Source: Siphonodentalium dalli
Taxonomy: Eukaryota; Mollusca; Scaphopoda; Gadilida; Siphonodentaliidae
Assembly: GCA_032622095.1 (NCBI GenBank)
Contig: CP136061.1
Span: 82,932,324-82,996,323, forward strand
Direction of reading: 5' to 3'
DNA: 64,000 nucleotides
The position numbers and the translations under genes were made by a program. Shown here piece after piece: positions 1 to 12,100 of this stretch (positions within the stretch are counted from its first letter, which is position 1; each line of letters starts with the position of its first letter). The notes beneath the pieces were generated by a model. The model made no database searches and was not told the origin of the DNA. It saw nothing but the letters and a program-made list of their open reading frames with translations.

Positions 1-320
1 CTACATGGTCATAGGTCATGTGTGGAAGTATACCCAGTGTGCCTGCATTGTGACTCATGGCTGTATGGTCATTTGCGGTGTGTACGGGTGTAACCAAGTA
101 TGGTTGTATGGTCAAGTGTACGTGTATATAGTGCCACTCCATATATACAGAAACACCACAAAAATGACAATACAGTCACCCACTTTATACCCGTATACCT
201 GACCCACGACCAAACAACCATACTTGGTTATGCCCGTACACACCACAAATGACCATACAGCCATAAGTCACTATGCAGGCACACCGGGTATACTCCTACA
301 CATGATCAATGACCATATAG
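1..320. repeat. Inverted repeat within a minisatellite
   Basis: Bases 1-134 are closely matched, in reverse complement, by 181-320; for example the first ten bases pair with 311-320. The loop is about 46 bases. The arms are themselves made of the degenerate repeat that continues to 1132, so the array changes orientation near base 158. The left end may continue outside the window. Confidence 0.85.
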
Positions 321-1132
321 TCACCCATGTGCACCTATTCTCCACTCACATGGCCAAATAGTCATTCAAGATATGCATAAACACCACAACAATTACCATA
401 TATTCACATCAGGTATACACATGCACCACACCAATGGCCATCCAACCTTTCCGGATATACCAATACCCACACATACGACCACTCATACCTCACATACTTG
501 CATATACACCTCACACATGACAATTCAGCAATTGACTGTATATTAATACACGCTATCCACGATCACACAGCTACTCCATATACACACCAATGATAATACA
601 TCCACGGCATATATCGATATACATCCCACCATTTACCACAATGGCACTCTCTATATACCCACACGCTCGCCAATGACCATCCAGCTTACTCCAGGTATGC
701 ATATACACTTCAATCATGACCGTACAGTCGTTCCATGTACACATATACACATTATTCATAAACATAAAATCACTCCCTATTTATCCACACACCCCATCCA
801 TGATCATACATACAGTACATGTATACATAAACACACACATGTCACAATACAATCACACACGGTACACCTGTACATCCCACCCACGACCTTACGGTCACCC
901 CATATATTCACAAACAACACACAGATGACCATGCAGTTACTCTCGTTATATCCATTCACCACATCAATGTCCATACAGCCACATCGGTTACACCCGTACT
1001 GGGTACACACAACCATACACCATACAGTCAATACATGTATACCGATTCACCCCACACGTGACAATACAGCCACTCCTTGTATATATATACATTTCACCAT
1101 GCACACCCCACCCTATTCACATCACCAATGAA
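160..1132. repeat. Degenerate minisatellite, ~40-60 bp unit
   Basis: A motif like ATGACCATACAGTCAC followed by TATACACATACAC recurs about every 40-60 bp, for example near 163, 249, 310, 350, 392, 434, 716, 926 and 1062. Copies are strongly diverged. The C/A-rich strand lacks stops over short stretches, which produces false reading frames of up to ~150 codons. Confidence 0.8.
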
Positions 1133-4085
1133 TACACAGTGACTCCATGGCTGCCTTCTTGGCATTCACCTTGTATCCAGTTGATAATGTTTTATCCTAA
1201 TTAGCCAGGATAGCCACATATTAGGGTTCATCTCAGTTCTCTCTTAAAGTTCTGCCCATTTCCTTTCAATAAAATGACCAGAATCACACACGAGGGTCTC
1301 GGAAAAAATCCATACTGGGACAACCAAAATAGAATATATAGTTGGCAGTTTATTAACTAGCATGTATAAGAACCAAGTGAGTCATAAGTTGCAACCTTTT
1401 CGGAAAGCGCAGAGAATACTATTCTGGATATATGTACAAATTTTGGATGCCATCTTGAGCAATTTGGTCTATAAACACCGTAGTATGATACATTTAAGAT
1501 ATACCAAAACAATAAACGCCTTTCATGCCAATGATGGTTACATTTTACTTGAAAACATTGTCCAAACCTGAAAAGTGATTTTTTGCTGATATTTATGACA
1601 AGTTTGTGAGGGAAAAATCAAATATTCCTGGTAATGTCAGTGGTGACAATAGTAATAATTAGCCATGGTGCATCAGACATGTTAGTATTCAATGTATAGA
1701 ACGCAGAATAGTTAATATAATTCATCAACCGCAACTTATAAGCGATTGCAGGACACGCTTAGGCAAAGTCTACAATGTTCCATATTTTGGCGGCAATTCT
1801 GGCAGTCATTTTGAGCCAAAGTAACAATTTTGGTTCCATTGAGTTAGAATATGGATAGGTAATAATATGCCTCACTTATATTACAAAGTTCTGTTCATTT
1901 CTTGTTGAAATATGGCTAGAATCACAATTTTGAGGTATCGGAAGGGGCTAGGACCCCAATACTTACATATTTCATTGCTCCAATTATCAGTTAATATAAA
2001 CAATACAAAATAAAGTCATATTTCTTAACCATTTGCAAACAGCATAAACTGATTTAGAAGATAATAGTGAAAAAATGTCATATGTTCAACTTCCGGCTGC
2101 CATGTTGGCGGCCATCTTGGATGTGGAGTTTCAATTTTACAAAAGTCGCATTATGTCTTAGATTCACTAACATATCTATACTGCATACATTTTTCTAGAT
2201 TGTCCCGCTATAATTTGCATCAAACTGACTTAGTGCCTAGTCTGAATAACCGCGGCCATGACGGACGCCATCTTGTCTGGTGTCTACACGGCCGCATTTT
2301 GTCGTGTTAACATGGCTTAAAAGTTGAAGCACATAATAAGGAAAAATGATTGGGGTGAAGTTAAGTCCCAATGGGGGGTGCAAGGGTACCCATATTAGCT
2401 CCGGGACTAGTGTTTTTCATTTTCTTTTGCGCTGTAAGTGAAAGAGTGGCTTATGAAATTCTGACTTATTTGAGTTCTTTTAATAATATATCGAGTTATT
2501 GTGTTTGCTGTGATATTGCGCATATGATAACATACTAGAATGATCTGGAGGTGTGAACATTGTGTGGGCCGACATGTATGTTTTGTACAATTTCTCAGAT
2601 CTGAACGTTAGAGCCTATGTCGGTTCATATTCAACTGCTGAAAGTAACTTAGATCTATTTTGGAACATAATTTTACTCTTGACTGAGTTTTGAAACATAG
2701 TGGTATAAGAATCGTGTTAGTGAACGTTGGCAGACAATTAGACTATGTATGTGACACATTGTCTGATATAGCATTAATCTGCACTTATGCATTTCTAGAT
2801 AGTATTGGCCATGATGTGCTGTATTTTGTTCATGGTCCAAACGAATGCGTTGACCCACTGCCCTGTGTATATCATCACAGAGATACGGTACTGGTATAGA
2901 TCTCTGTCCGTGGTTAGCTACACTTTTCACCCTTCCTACTATCGATCGATATTGATACCCTTCGTGGTTTATACAATGTAGACACCTGCATTAATCCTAG
3001 AAATGACAACGTTATGAACGTATATTCTATTTGCTTTGTTTAGTTTTTCAAGTTCATTGTTTCGATTCGTACATTGTTTTTAATTTGTCTGGTTCTATTT
3101 TCATTCCGACTTGTTGACAATTATTTACACTATCCGTCAGCGCGAATATAAATTATCGATTGCAGTCTAACACTCACCCAAGTGTACAAAACAGGGATAC
3201 ATGTCAATTAATTATTTATATAAGATAAGTTTTGTTTTAGTTCCTATTGTCCATGTTCGCTTGCTATTATTGATTTACTTTGTCTGGGGGTTTTTGTGTA
3301 AATTTCTGTTTGTGATTTTCTTTTTCTTTTTTGAACATACACTAAAATGTCTTAATTTTTTAATTTACCAATGTTGATTTACATATGCCAATATAATGCA
3401 TTTGGTTCTCTCCTAATAACATGTTGGTACATAATAAAGAGAACACGTCATATATCGGAAGCACTGTCTCTATAGTCATGCAACAGTTATGATGGGACGA
3501 ATGAGAGCGACCATTTTGGCAGCCATCTTGTCGTTGACTTTGTCCAGTTTATTTTATTTGTCACATGATATCATAATACACGTATTCTGTCATCTAGTGA
3601 CGCTGACATTGTCGAGATTTACAAACAATTTTAGAAATTTGGGTACTCAGCGGCCATCTTGAATACAAAAAAGTTCCCCAAAGGTCAACCGGGATATCAG
3701 TAAAGATACCCAATGATAACTTATCAACAGAGAAAAAAAACTTTAACAGAGAATTTTGGGTCATTTTTAGCATTTCGACCGAATAACAATATAATTAAGT
3801 ACCACATAATAAGACAAACATAACCAAATCACATTACTGCCAGTAGAAATAGTTTGAACGACACTAGTTTCTCACAAACAGACTCTGTTTCTGCGAAATC
3901 GTTTTAATGGAGATCTCGCAAACAACCAAATCGTAGCTATATTCGTGTGTTTTGTGAAAACTCACCTTGAACTCTACGAAGAATTGAAAGCTACGATTAG
4001 CTATTCTTATCATAAGCAGTTTATTATGCGAAACATGACTATTCTAAATGTCGACTATTGTCTGAATGACTGAACATTAACCCGA
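1133..4085. other. Intergenic DNA without recognisable genes
   Basis: I see no supported gene, RNA or intact mobile element here. The word GCCATCTTG or a near match recurs (near 1448, 2110, 2269, 3526, 3655), usually after a GGCGGC/GGCAGC-like context. This suggests an old, diverged interspersed or tandem repeat rather than coding sequence. Short frames on both strands carry no protein signature. Confidence 0.5.
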
Positions 4086-4319
4086 GTGTACCAACTTACA
4101 TGTATGTGCAGGGACAGGTACAGGGTCGACATGTCAGGATACCCATACTACTAAGGTCGGCTGACATACATATGGGCACTGATGTTTCCCACATATAGCT
4201 TAATAATATGCGTATATACTATCGATTATGGAATGAACACTGATCTGACCGTACCACACTTATATGCAGGGAGAGATCACAGGGTCGACATGCCAGGATA
4301 CACATTATACTACGGTCGG
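4086..4319 (+). repeat. Direct repeat pair, ~73 bp
   Basis: Two copies, about 4086-4160 and 4247-4319, share GTACCA..CTTA, TGCAGGGA, CAGGGTCGACATG, CAGGATAC and ACGGTCGG/AAGGTCGG in the same order and orientation. The spacer is ~86 bp. No function is apparent. 4320-4620 holds nothing I can name. Confidence 0.75.
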
Positions 4320-4620
4320 AGCTGGAAACCTGATTACTTTTCTGGATAATGCACAAAATGGAAATCTAGTGTTTGTTATCACACACGTGAGTAACTTATT
4401 GTGATAACGATATATATGATTAGCAAACATTACACCAACTTCATTGTGTAGTGTTTTGGCAAATCTGTCCAAAATGCAAATGTATTTAAATAGGATAAAT
4501 ACATAAGAGCGCAAGTGGAATTCTTTATGGCGACGTCGCGCCGACATCACTGTAAAGGTTCCAATATGTATCGAATTTTTCTAATTTAAATAATTTAACT
4601 AGGATGTGATTATAATTAGC

Positions 4621-4852
4621 AATCTTTATTTCATAAATACAATTACACAGCTTAAAGTCACCTTGCGGAATCACACAATTTTCATAAATCCATGATCTGT
4701 AATTACATTGGTAAGCTTACATTCGGTAAATAATCTTGATTTCATAAATGCAATTAGACAGCTTAAAGTCATATTGCCGAATCACACAATGTTAATAAAA
4801 CAATTCTCTATAATTACATTAGTAAACTTATATTATTCAGTAAATAATTACT
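4621..4852 (+). repeat. Tandem repeat, two copies of ~111 bp
   Basis: The segment starting AATCTTTATTTCATAAAT at 4621 is repeated from 4732. Both copies contain ACAGCTTAAAGTCA, AATCACACAAT, TAATTACATT and a closing CAGTAAATAAT/CGGTAAATAAT. The copies have diverged moderately. Confidence 0.85.
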
Positions 4853-5019
4853 TATATGAGACATTATGACAGCCGTTAGTATATATCATAGTCATAGAGA
4901 CACGGAATCACTATCCGTGTGGGTTGCTTAAAATGTGCTTGCTTCCTTGAGCGGGTACAACTTCTTACTTTTTATTGAACTGGCCCGATTGTCTCCCATA
5001 TTTGGGAATCTAACTCGGG

Positions 5020-5219
5020 CCAGGCAGCGATGATGGTATCCACGACACCACCTCGTCTCACGGAGTGTTGCGCTGCGTATCCGTCCAGGCAGCGATGATT
5101 GTATCCACGTGACCACCTCGTCTCACGGAGTGTTGCGCTGCGTATCCATCCAGGCAGCGATGATGGTATCCACGACATCACATCGTCTTATGTAGTGTTG
5201 CGCTGCGTATCCGTCCAGT
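5020..5219 (+). repeat. Tandem repeat, three copies of 65 bp
   Basis: CCAGGCAGCGATGAT begins copies at 5020, 5085 and 5150, and a partial fourth copy starts at 5215. Each copy contains CACCTCGTCTCACGGAGTG and TTGCGCTGCGTATCC. The copies are nearly identical, so the amplification is recent. The G+C-rich unit is out of keeping with its AT-rich surroundings. Confidence 0.93.
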
Positions 5220-5289
5220 GTAACCCTATTTTATACATCATAATATACATATTTCATATATAATCTTAATATATATTTGCTAATGTCTG

Positions 5290-7245
5290 TCTTTCTGTCT
5301 GTGTTCTATAGAAATTCACAGGGACCATCTAGATGGCACCAAAGGGGTCTACAAGGGGTAACTTTTTACGAGAAAGATAATGGTGCGGGTGCCACGAAAC
5401 TTTATACAATCATTCCTATGATATGAGGCATATAATGATGTTGTTTAAATATGTCAAACGTGGCGCCATTCGTGTCAGGGATGCACGGAAGAAGAGAGGG
5501 GCACCAAAATTGATAAAACTACTGTTAGCTCTTATTTCCACCAAATGGATATATATTCTTCTCCATGATACAAGGAATCTAATTGTGCTATTTAAAGACT
5601 CCAAATTTCTGTCGTTTGTTGAAAGATTGTGGGAGGGGCACTCAATTTGATAAGAATGGGTTTAGTCGTCGATTGCCACCACACTTATACAATATCATCC
5701 CCATGACACGAGGAGTCTAATGGTGTGGCTTAAATCTGTCAAAAGTGGCGTTATTCGAGTCAGGGTTGAACTGAAAGGCAGAAGGGCACCAAAATTGATA
5801 CGCAGTAACTTTAGCGACAATTTCTACCAAAGTGATATGCATTCTTATCCATAATATGAGGAGTCTGGTCGTGTGATTTAAAGACGCCATGTTGATGCTG
5901 TTTGGGTGATAGATGGGGGTTAGTGCGCACTAAATTTGATCAAAATTGGTTTAGTCGCCGATTAGTACCAAACTTACCAATAATCATCTCCATGATACCA
6001 GGAGTCTAATTGTGTGGTTTAAGGATGTCACAAGCTGTCACAAGTGGGGCCGTTCGAGTGAGGGTGCATAGAGAGTGAGAGCAACACAAAAAAGATGAAC
6101 AATATGTTTAGCGCCGATTTCCACCAGATTGATACATAGTCTCCGTGATACGATAAATATAATCGTGTGGTTTAGATACGCCAAATTGGTGCCGTTTGGA
6201 TCAGAGATATGGGGGCCCTAAATTTGATACGAATTTGTATACTCGCTCATTCTATACAAAAACGTATACAAAATAATCCACAGGGTATGCGAAGTCTAAT
6301 GGGGTGGCTTAAAGCTGTCAAAAGTGGCGTCATTCGAAAGGGAGAGTGGCATCACATTGATAAAAATAATTTTAGCGCCGATTTCCACCAAATTGATACA
6401 CATTCTTCTCCATGATACAAGGAATCTAATTGTGTGATTTAAAGACGCCAAATTGGTGACGTTTGTGTGTGGAATTGTGGGGGGGGGGGTATGCACTAAC
6501 TTTGATAAGAATTGGTTTAGTCACCGATTGCTACAAAACTTATACAAAATCATCCACATGGTATGAGAAGTCTAAAGGTGTGGCTTAAAATTAAAAAAAA
6601 AAAAATTGGGGTCATTGAGGCTGGGGTGCACTGAAAAGGAGAGCGGCACCATAATTGATACACAATAATTTTAGCGCCAATTTACACCAAATTGATACAC
6701 ATTCTTATACATGATGCGAGGAATCATATCATGTGATTTAAAGACGCTATGTTGGTACCGTTTGTGTGAGAGATGGTGTGGGGTGTGGGGTGAGCAATAA
6801 ATTTGATACAAACAATTTTAGTCGCCTATTAGCACCAAACTTATAAATATTTATTTCCATGATATCAGGAGTCTAATTGTGTTGTTTAAATATGTCAAAA
6901 GTGGTGCCATTCGAGACAGGGGTCCACATAGGTTGAGAGAGACACAGACATCGATAAACAATATATTTAGCGAAGATTTCCACCAGATTGATACATATTC
7001 GTCTCCGTGATTCGAGAAATCTAACCGTGTGGTTTAAATACGCCACATTGGTGCCGTGTGGGTGAGAGATATTGGGGGCCCTAAATTTGATATGAATTTG
7101 TAAACTCGCCAATTTTCAACAATTTTATATATATTCATCTCCATAGTGAGTCTAAGTTTGTGGTTTCATGATGTCAAAATGGCGCCGTTTGAGTCCGAAA
7201 TAGGGACGGGCGGGTCACCAAAACTGATAGAAATATGATAATCGC
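5290..7245 (+). repeat. Satellite array, ~145-bp monomer, ~290-bp dimer
   Basis: A conserved block (CCATGATAC.AGGAGTCTAAT followed by GTGTGGTTTAAA) recurs near 5414, 5561, 5699, 5849, 5990, 6144, 6280, 6410, 6556, 6709, 6856, 7004 and 7140, that is every 130-154 bp. Alternate monomers differ. One type continues with GTCAAAAGTGGCG and an ATTCGAG-like block; the other with ACGCCAAATTGGTGCCGTTTG. The true unit is therefore a two-monomer higher-order repeat. The array ends just before a host exon at 7264. Confidence 0.88.
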
Positions 7246-7263
7246 ATCGTGTTGCATTTCCAG

Positions 7264-7384
7264 GACACGGTAGCACAACAATTAAGCACGCCATTCAAAG
7301 ACTACATGACAAACAACTACAATTCATCGTTCATCGACGGGGTCGCATTCAGAGACAATTGGTCTCTAGTAGCAACCAAAGGAG
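7264..7384 (+). CDS. Penultimate coding exon of an ILEI/PANDER-domain protein
   Basis: A spliced host exon. The acceptor is TTGCATTTCCAG ending at 7263 and the donor is GGAG/GTACAT at 7384/7385. It encodes 40 residues plus one base (phase 1), beginning DTVAQQL and containing VAFRDNWSLVATKGG when joined to the exon at 11651. The core FRDNW followed by KG is the hallmark of the C-terminal part of the ILEI/PANDER-like fold found in FAM3 cytokine-like proteins, POMGNT1, CEMIP and TMEM2. That family assignment is from recognition of the motif, not from a search. The protein's role is therefore unknown; ILEI domains are extracellular or luminal and several bind sugars. Upstream exons are not visible in 1-7263, so the gene probably begins outside the window. 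If the donor is ignored, the frame runs 17 codons into the intron. Confidence 0.68.
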
Positions 7385-8180
7385 GTACATGTATAGTATA
7401 TATTTACCATTATCTTCATTGTCAGTCATTGTAAGCTAGTAGCATTTTGATTGTCCTTATCAATCTTATTATGTTGCACGTTTAAAATGTCTGTAAAAGC
7501 ATGAACATGGAAAGATAAATAGGCTATGTTCTTATATTCATTATGGATAACTCTCTAGATTTCGCATGTCAAAACCATTATTATGTAAGTAGTATAGTTA
7601 CAGTACCATTCATGTTTGTCAACAAACAAACATCGCCAGTTATAATGCTCAGCATTACTTGTTCTACTGTCCTTTGTATAGTCAAAAAAGCGGTACACTA
7701 TTTAAAAGATTGCATGAATTGTTTGTGAATATACACATTGAAATTCTTCTGTTTGGTGATCATGCACTGTACCATAAGATGAACTGTGACATTTGTTAGA
7801 TAGTCCACAAATATTGCAAATCCACCAGTAGATTCCACATGAAACCATGAGTTACAAAATACACAAGCAGACCTCTATATCCCCTGAGTGTCGGTGTTTG
7901 CACTTTTGTGTTGGTCACGTTGTGTATTGTTTAGTTATTTGCTGTTGGCGGGTCCGGGCTTTTGTTATTTCCGTTGCCTGTACCTGGTGCTATGCCAATG
8001 TACACATTGCACAATAAACTATTTTGTTTAAATCGTCTGTATATATATAATGAAAGCGAGAGAACTCAATTCACCTTTTATAAAGATAATATAGCTTGCA
8101 AATCATAAAACATTTCCTGATGGCATGGTTGAAGTCTCATATGTCCAGAATTTTAGGACTTGTGTAATGAATTTGACTAA
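7385..8180 (+). other. Intron, 5' part
   Basis: Non-coding DNA between the ILEI-type exon and the inserted LINE. An AATAAA lies near 8010 (GCACAATAAACT). It could serve as a poly(A) signal for an intron-retained transcript, but nothing else supports this. Confidence 0.5.
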
Positions 8181-8860
8181 TTGTGTTTATCAGAATCTAA
8201 GACAGATGATTGTGACACTTTGAATTTGCCCGGTTATGTATTTGAAATGAAAACCCGTTATAAGTGTTCAAACAGAAAATCTGGTGACAGACAATGCATT
8301 AGTGAGTTTGTTGAAATTATAAAAACAGATTGCAAATACCTACTGTGGGTTAAAATAAGCCGCCATGCTAAAATGAGCGATGATTTGATTATGGGCATTG
8401 TCTATATCCCACCACACAGTTCCAGATATTCTGTAAATAACCCATAATAGCATTAACGAAATCTAACTAACAGGCGATGTCAATGCCTGTACGGCAACTG
8501 ACATGGATTATTTAACAATCGACGAAACTGAAAAACTAAATTTACAGTAAGTATAAGATTACAGATGTTGAAGCCGAACTTATTGAATATGGACATACCG
8601 CACAACAGATTGGCATGAATATAATGAAAAACGGTTTTGGAAAAAAATTCTTAGATTTCTGCAAATATAATGAATTTGTTATTTTAAACGGCAGAGTAGG
8701 TCATTAAAAAGGAAACGGAACATATACTTGTAAAATGCATCAGTTGTGGACTATATACTTTGTAGTTTAAACGCGCTCGGTCTTGTGTTCGATTTTGAAG
8801 TTCTTAGTTTCAGTTCCCTGTATTCCGACGCCCATAACCCTTAACATTGAAATTCAGTGT
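8181..8860 (+). pseudogene. LINE endonuclease (EEP) remnant
   Basis: Residues starting LCLSESKTDDCDTLNLPGY read as the N-terminal half of an exonuclease-endonuclease-phosphatase domain; the ExKT motif (SESKTD) is a metal-binding signature. Translation in shifting frames continues with MGIVYIPPHSSRY, a GDVNA-like motif near 8470 (GDxN), and a Ser-Asp-Ala-His motif near 8825-8840 (YSDAHNP) matching the family's SDH. This region would nick target DNA in an active element. Several frameshifts, for example after 8447, and a stop near 8550 make it non-functional. The first strand of the fold is missing. Confidence 0.78.
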
Positions 8861-9339
8861 GAGAGAATCCGCCCATGACAAGCATACAACACTCGTAATA
8901 ATGGATGAAATGCCATCAATACATGGAACCCGGATAAAGCATCTGAGTTTGTATTTATTTGAAACCAAGAAGGGATGAAAATAATTGAAAATTTGGAGAA
9001 TAATAACGAGTAGTCCGAAGAGTTTGTTAGCGATGTAGTCGCGGAAATATCTGGGGTACTAAAGGACGCAGCACGAACAACATTTGGCATCAGAGGTAAG
9101 CAAAAACAGTATTCCAAGAACATTGGCAATATGTGGTTCAATTCTGAATGTAGATAGCGCTGGAGAAATCTACGTAAAGCCAAACAACGTTGCAAAAAAG
9201 GCAGACATGACACGGCTTTAAAACAACATATAAACAGACACTTAGTAAGTCAATACAGAGTCATTTAAATAATATCCAATGTAAAATGGATTTCCTGTGC
9301 CGCAAAGAAAAATCCACCAAAGTCCATTGATAACCCACA

Positions 9340-10494
9340 ACCAAAGGTATGTACAGAAAACAATTGTGATTTAGATTTACCAATTACATCAGATGAGATT
9401 GAGGTTTGTACTAAACATTTAGCGAATAATAAAGCGTCAGCAAGTGATTTTATTATTAACGAATGTATGAAGGCCTCACGCGACGTAATGTTGCCAATTA
9501 TGTTGCACTATTCAACATTATACTCATTACTGGACATATACCCAAATATTGTCTCATGGGCGATATTGTCCCTATATATAAAAATAAAGGTTCTAAGACA
9601 AATGCAAGTAACTACCGCGGTATCGACATACTTAGCTGCTGCGGTAAATTATTCACTGCTGTAATTAATAATCGTCTTAAAAAAATATTCCGAAACTTGT
9701 TCTTTGATTAAAGATAACCAAAGTGGTTTCAGAGAAGGCTTCTCCGCCAGTGATAATTTAATAATTATTAATTCTCTTATAGAACTTTCATCCTTACTCG
9801 GATATAAACTATGCTGTGCCTTTATATATCTTTTGATTCGGTGTGGCACGACGGGCTATGATTTATGGCAGAACTTAGTGGCACAGGGGTAGATTCTATG
9901 TGTAAGAAAATCATGTATAACAATATAAAATCAAGGATAATGGTGGAGTTTCAACCACAATAAACCATATATAGGGGTTAGACAATGGGGTAAACATTTC
10001 ACCCCTCTTATTTTACTCTACCTCAATGATCTGGAAAGTTTTCGAACACACACGGAAAAGGCATGAAAAAGTATCTGCTGAAGTAGCAACAACTAATTTG
10101 CATATATACATGAAACTCTTCATTATACATTACGCAGACGATGCTGTCCTATTTGCCGAATCACCACGAGACTTGCAATATCAGCTTCATATACTGCGAC
10201 ATATGGCCACTGAAAGTGAACGTCCAGAAAACTAAATTGATGTATTTTTCTAAACGTAAACCAAAGCAGTATCCATTAAAAATTGTTGATGAATTTAATT
10301 ATTTAGGTGTTCTGTTTTTCAGAACTGGGTCTTTCATAAAAGCAAGGAAACATGCATGCTCGAATGCATATAGAGCCATGTATGATATTATTAGACTGAG
10401 TTTGAAAAAAAATTCTATAACATGCACAAATGAATTATTTGATAAAATTGTTATACCATTATTGATATACGGTTGTGAATGGGGCCCATTATAA
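9340..10494 (+). pseudogene. LINE reverse transcriptase remnant
   Basis: Successive frames give the finger region (GDIVPIYKNKGSKTNASNYRG around 9550-9620), a palm A-like FIDLFDSVWH segment near 9820-9855, a degraded GVRQ motif near 9975, and the catalytic YADDAVLFAE at about 10130-10160. The order and spacing are those of LINE ORF2. Frameshifts near 9710, 9830 and 10030 prevent translation. Frame 10141-10494 continues into the thumb region and ends in a tandem duplication that begins at 10477. Confidence 0.82.
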
Positions 10495-10604
10495 ACCTGA
10501 CTATTTCCCATTGGGAATGGGGCCCATTATAAACCTGACTATTTCCATTGTGAATGGGGCCCATTATAAACCTGACTATTTCCATTGGGAATGGGGCCCA
10601 TTAC
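10477..10604 (+). repeat. Tandem 37-bp duplication inside the LINE
   Basis: GAATGGGGCCCATTATAAAC starts at 10477, 10515, 10552 and 10589 (the last partial). Spacing is 38, 37 and 37 bp. The first copy lies in the LINE frame (YGCEWGP), so the expansion took place after insertion or in the source copy, and it introduces a stop. Confidence 0.92.
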
Positions 10605-10762
10605 ATCCCCAAAGTGTCTTGAATAAGTTCATTTAAAATTCTTGAAGTTGTTTCTGAATTTCAAATCGTCAACACCAAATTACATGGTCTGCGATGAGAC
10701 TGGCAGTTATCCAGATGTATAGTATCTACTGAAACCGTTAAACTTTCTCATATAATATATAG

Positions 10763-11240
10763 TTGCATAAATTTCATTCTGAGGGACGATCCAGTCCCTC
10801 TTGGCTTTCGTTAGTAAAGGAAACCCTTGACAACTGTGGCATGTCAAATATATGGAAGAACCAATGTTATTTCAATTTGAACACAATACATGGACGTGTT
10901 CAAAATGTGCTGAACAAAAATCAATTTATTCAGAAATGGCATACCGATATCCTCAACTCTAGAAAAGGCTCATTGTATTCCATAATCAAGACTAAATTTT
11001 AATTCGAACGGTACTTGTCGTCTAAAGTTCAAACGTTTGTCTTCATATTCGCTTGATCCAGGAACCGAAGTCACACCCTTCCCATTGATAGCGGAACTTG
11101 GCTAAATATGCCAAAAGAAGAAAGATTTTACGCCCTATGTAATCAAGGAAAGGTGGGCGATGAACTACATTACCTCATAGAATGTAATACCTTTGCCACA
11201 GAACGCGAGGCTCTATTTCCAATTTAAATCACGCTATTCG
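10763..11240 (+). pseudogene. LINE C-terminal region with zinc-knuckle-like motif
   Basis: The frame from 10763 (WLSLVKETLDNCGMSNIW) is typical of the poorly conserved C-terminus after the RT. After a frameshift near 11000, the region 11130-11210 reads LCNQGKVGDELHYLIEC, resembling the common LINE pattern C-x-x-C...GDE.HYL..C with one cysteine replaced. The motif is thought to bind template RNA or DNA. It is a pseudogene by frameshift. The 3' boundary is unclear, probably 11240-11345. Confidence 0.68.
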
Positions 11241-11345
11241 TTATTGAAATTGAGAACAATTTTACAGAATTATCGCCCATCATTCATGAAAAGAACTTGT
11301 CGTTTCCTGAAATAAATTCAACTAACTGTTGAACCTCTCCTGGTT

Positions 11346-11650
11346 AGCCAACGGAGGGACCAGGCTGGCAACCTGTAAATCTGCCATATCATACATTTCC
11401 ATATACTAATTTGTTAAATCCTCTGCCATGCGTCGTTAAGTGGTTCCCTATGTAGGCGGAAACGAATAATCAAATTGTCAAATTTAGCCAGGGCCAATAA
11501 CTTGGGCTACTCCGCTACCCCCCCCCCCCCGACATAAAATACACACAAAGCAGCAATAATAATCGAGACCACTTATTTATTATTGTTTATTGTCATTCCG
11601 TAATAAGTGCATTATTGTTTGTTTTGTTATATACCCCTTTGTTTCTCCAG
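11346..11650 (+). other. Intron, 3' part
   Basis: Non-coding intron remainder. A run of about 14 cytosines lies near 11518-11531. The pyrimidine tract TTGTTTCTCCAG ends at 11650 and is the splice acceptor of the next exon. Confidence 0.6.
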
Positions 11651-11763
11651 GACCGACTTACTATGAAGGAATTGAGAAGGCCGCAGGAGTGGCGGCTGCG
11701 ATGGGAATCGACATCACCGTAGAACTCGGCACGGATAATGTCAGAGTTGTGAGAACAGTTTAG
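11651..11763 (+). CDS. Last coding exon of the ILEI/PANDER-domain protein
   Basis: The acceptor GTTTCTCCAG ends at 11650. The exon completes the codon begun at 7384 (G+GA, Gly), reads GPTYYEGIEKAAGVAAAMG and ends ..VRVVRTV with TAG at 11761-11763. Phase, acceptor and frame all agree with the exon at 7264-7384; together they give 234 bases including the stop. The residues after FRDNW..KGG fit the closing helix and strand of an ILEI-type domain, with a short tail of about 15 residues. No transmembrane segment or GPI signal is visible here, so the domain appears to be C-terminal. The gap to the previous exon is 4.3 kb because of the LINE. No AATAAA is seen before 12100, where a second LINE begins, so the natural 3' UTR may be cut short. 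Confidence 0.68.
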
Positions 11764-12100
11764 AAGAATGGAAAAGAGACACCGAGAGGCAGGCTGATTC
11801 ATGTTTAGTATTCATAGTTGTGAGGACAGATTATGGATGCAAAGATAGATAGAAGAGAGACATCGAGACACAGTTTTGAAAATATAGTTATATCGGGTCG
11901 ACAGACCGCTTCAGATGTTCACATGGTTATTTTCATTATTATGTGGTTCAATGATTTTTTGTTATTTTGATGTTAATTATGCCATCATATTCACATGTAT
12001 AATTACACCTCACAGTTTGTACTCTCTGATGTTCCTTCTATACTCTTACATTATTATATGACTTATGTCACTCCGACTTGATTTGTAATCACGTAGGGCC

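Larger units (their letters stand above)
8181..11345 (+). mobile_element. Decayed non-LTR retrotransposon (LINE) inside a host intron
   Basis: Fragments of an endonuclease, a reverse transcriptase and a cysteine/histidine C-terminal motif follow each other in the order expected for an apurinic-endonuclease-type LINE. They are on the plus strand, the same as the host gene. The element is 5'-truncated within the endonuclease and broken by many frameshifts and stops. No long terminal repeats, gag or integrase are present, which argues against an LTR element. The style of the RT (GSKTNASNYRG, YADDAVLFAE) points to a CR1/Jockey-like or related clade, but I cannot assign the clade. It lies wholly in the intron between 7384 and 11651, so it need not disrupt the protein. 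Confidence 0.85.

Noticed and set aside
673-1131. 152-codon His/Thr-rich protein
   Set aside because: Reading through a CA-rich minisatellite; the composition only reflects the repeat.
7249-7434. Stand-alone 61-codon ORF starting MLHFQDTV
   Set aside because: The first five codons are the intron end and splice acceptor (TTTCCAG), and after GGAG the GT donor gives a better continuation at 11651. It is treated as an exon instead.
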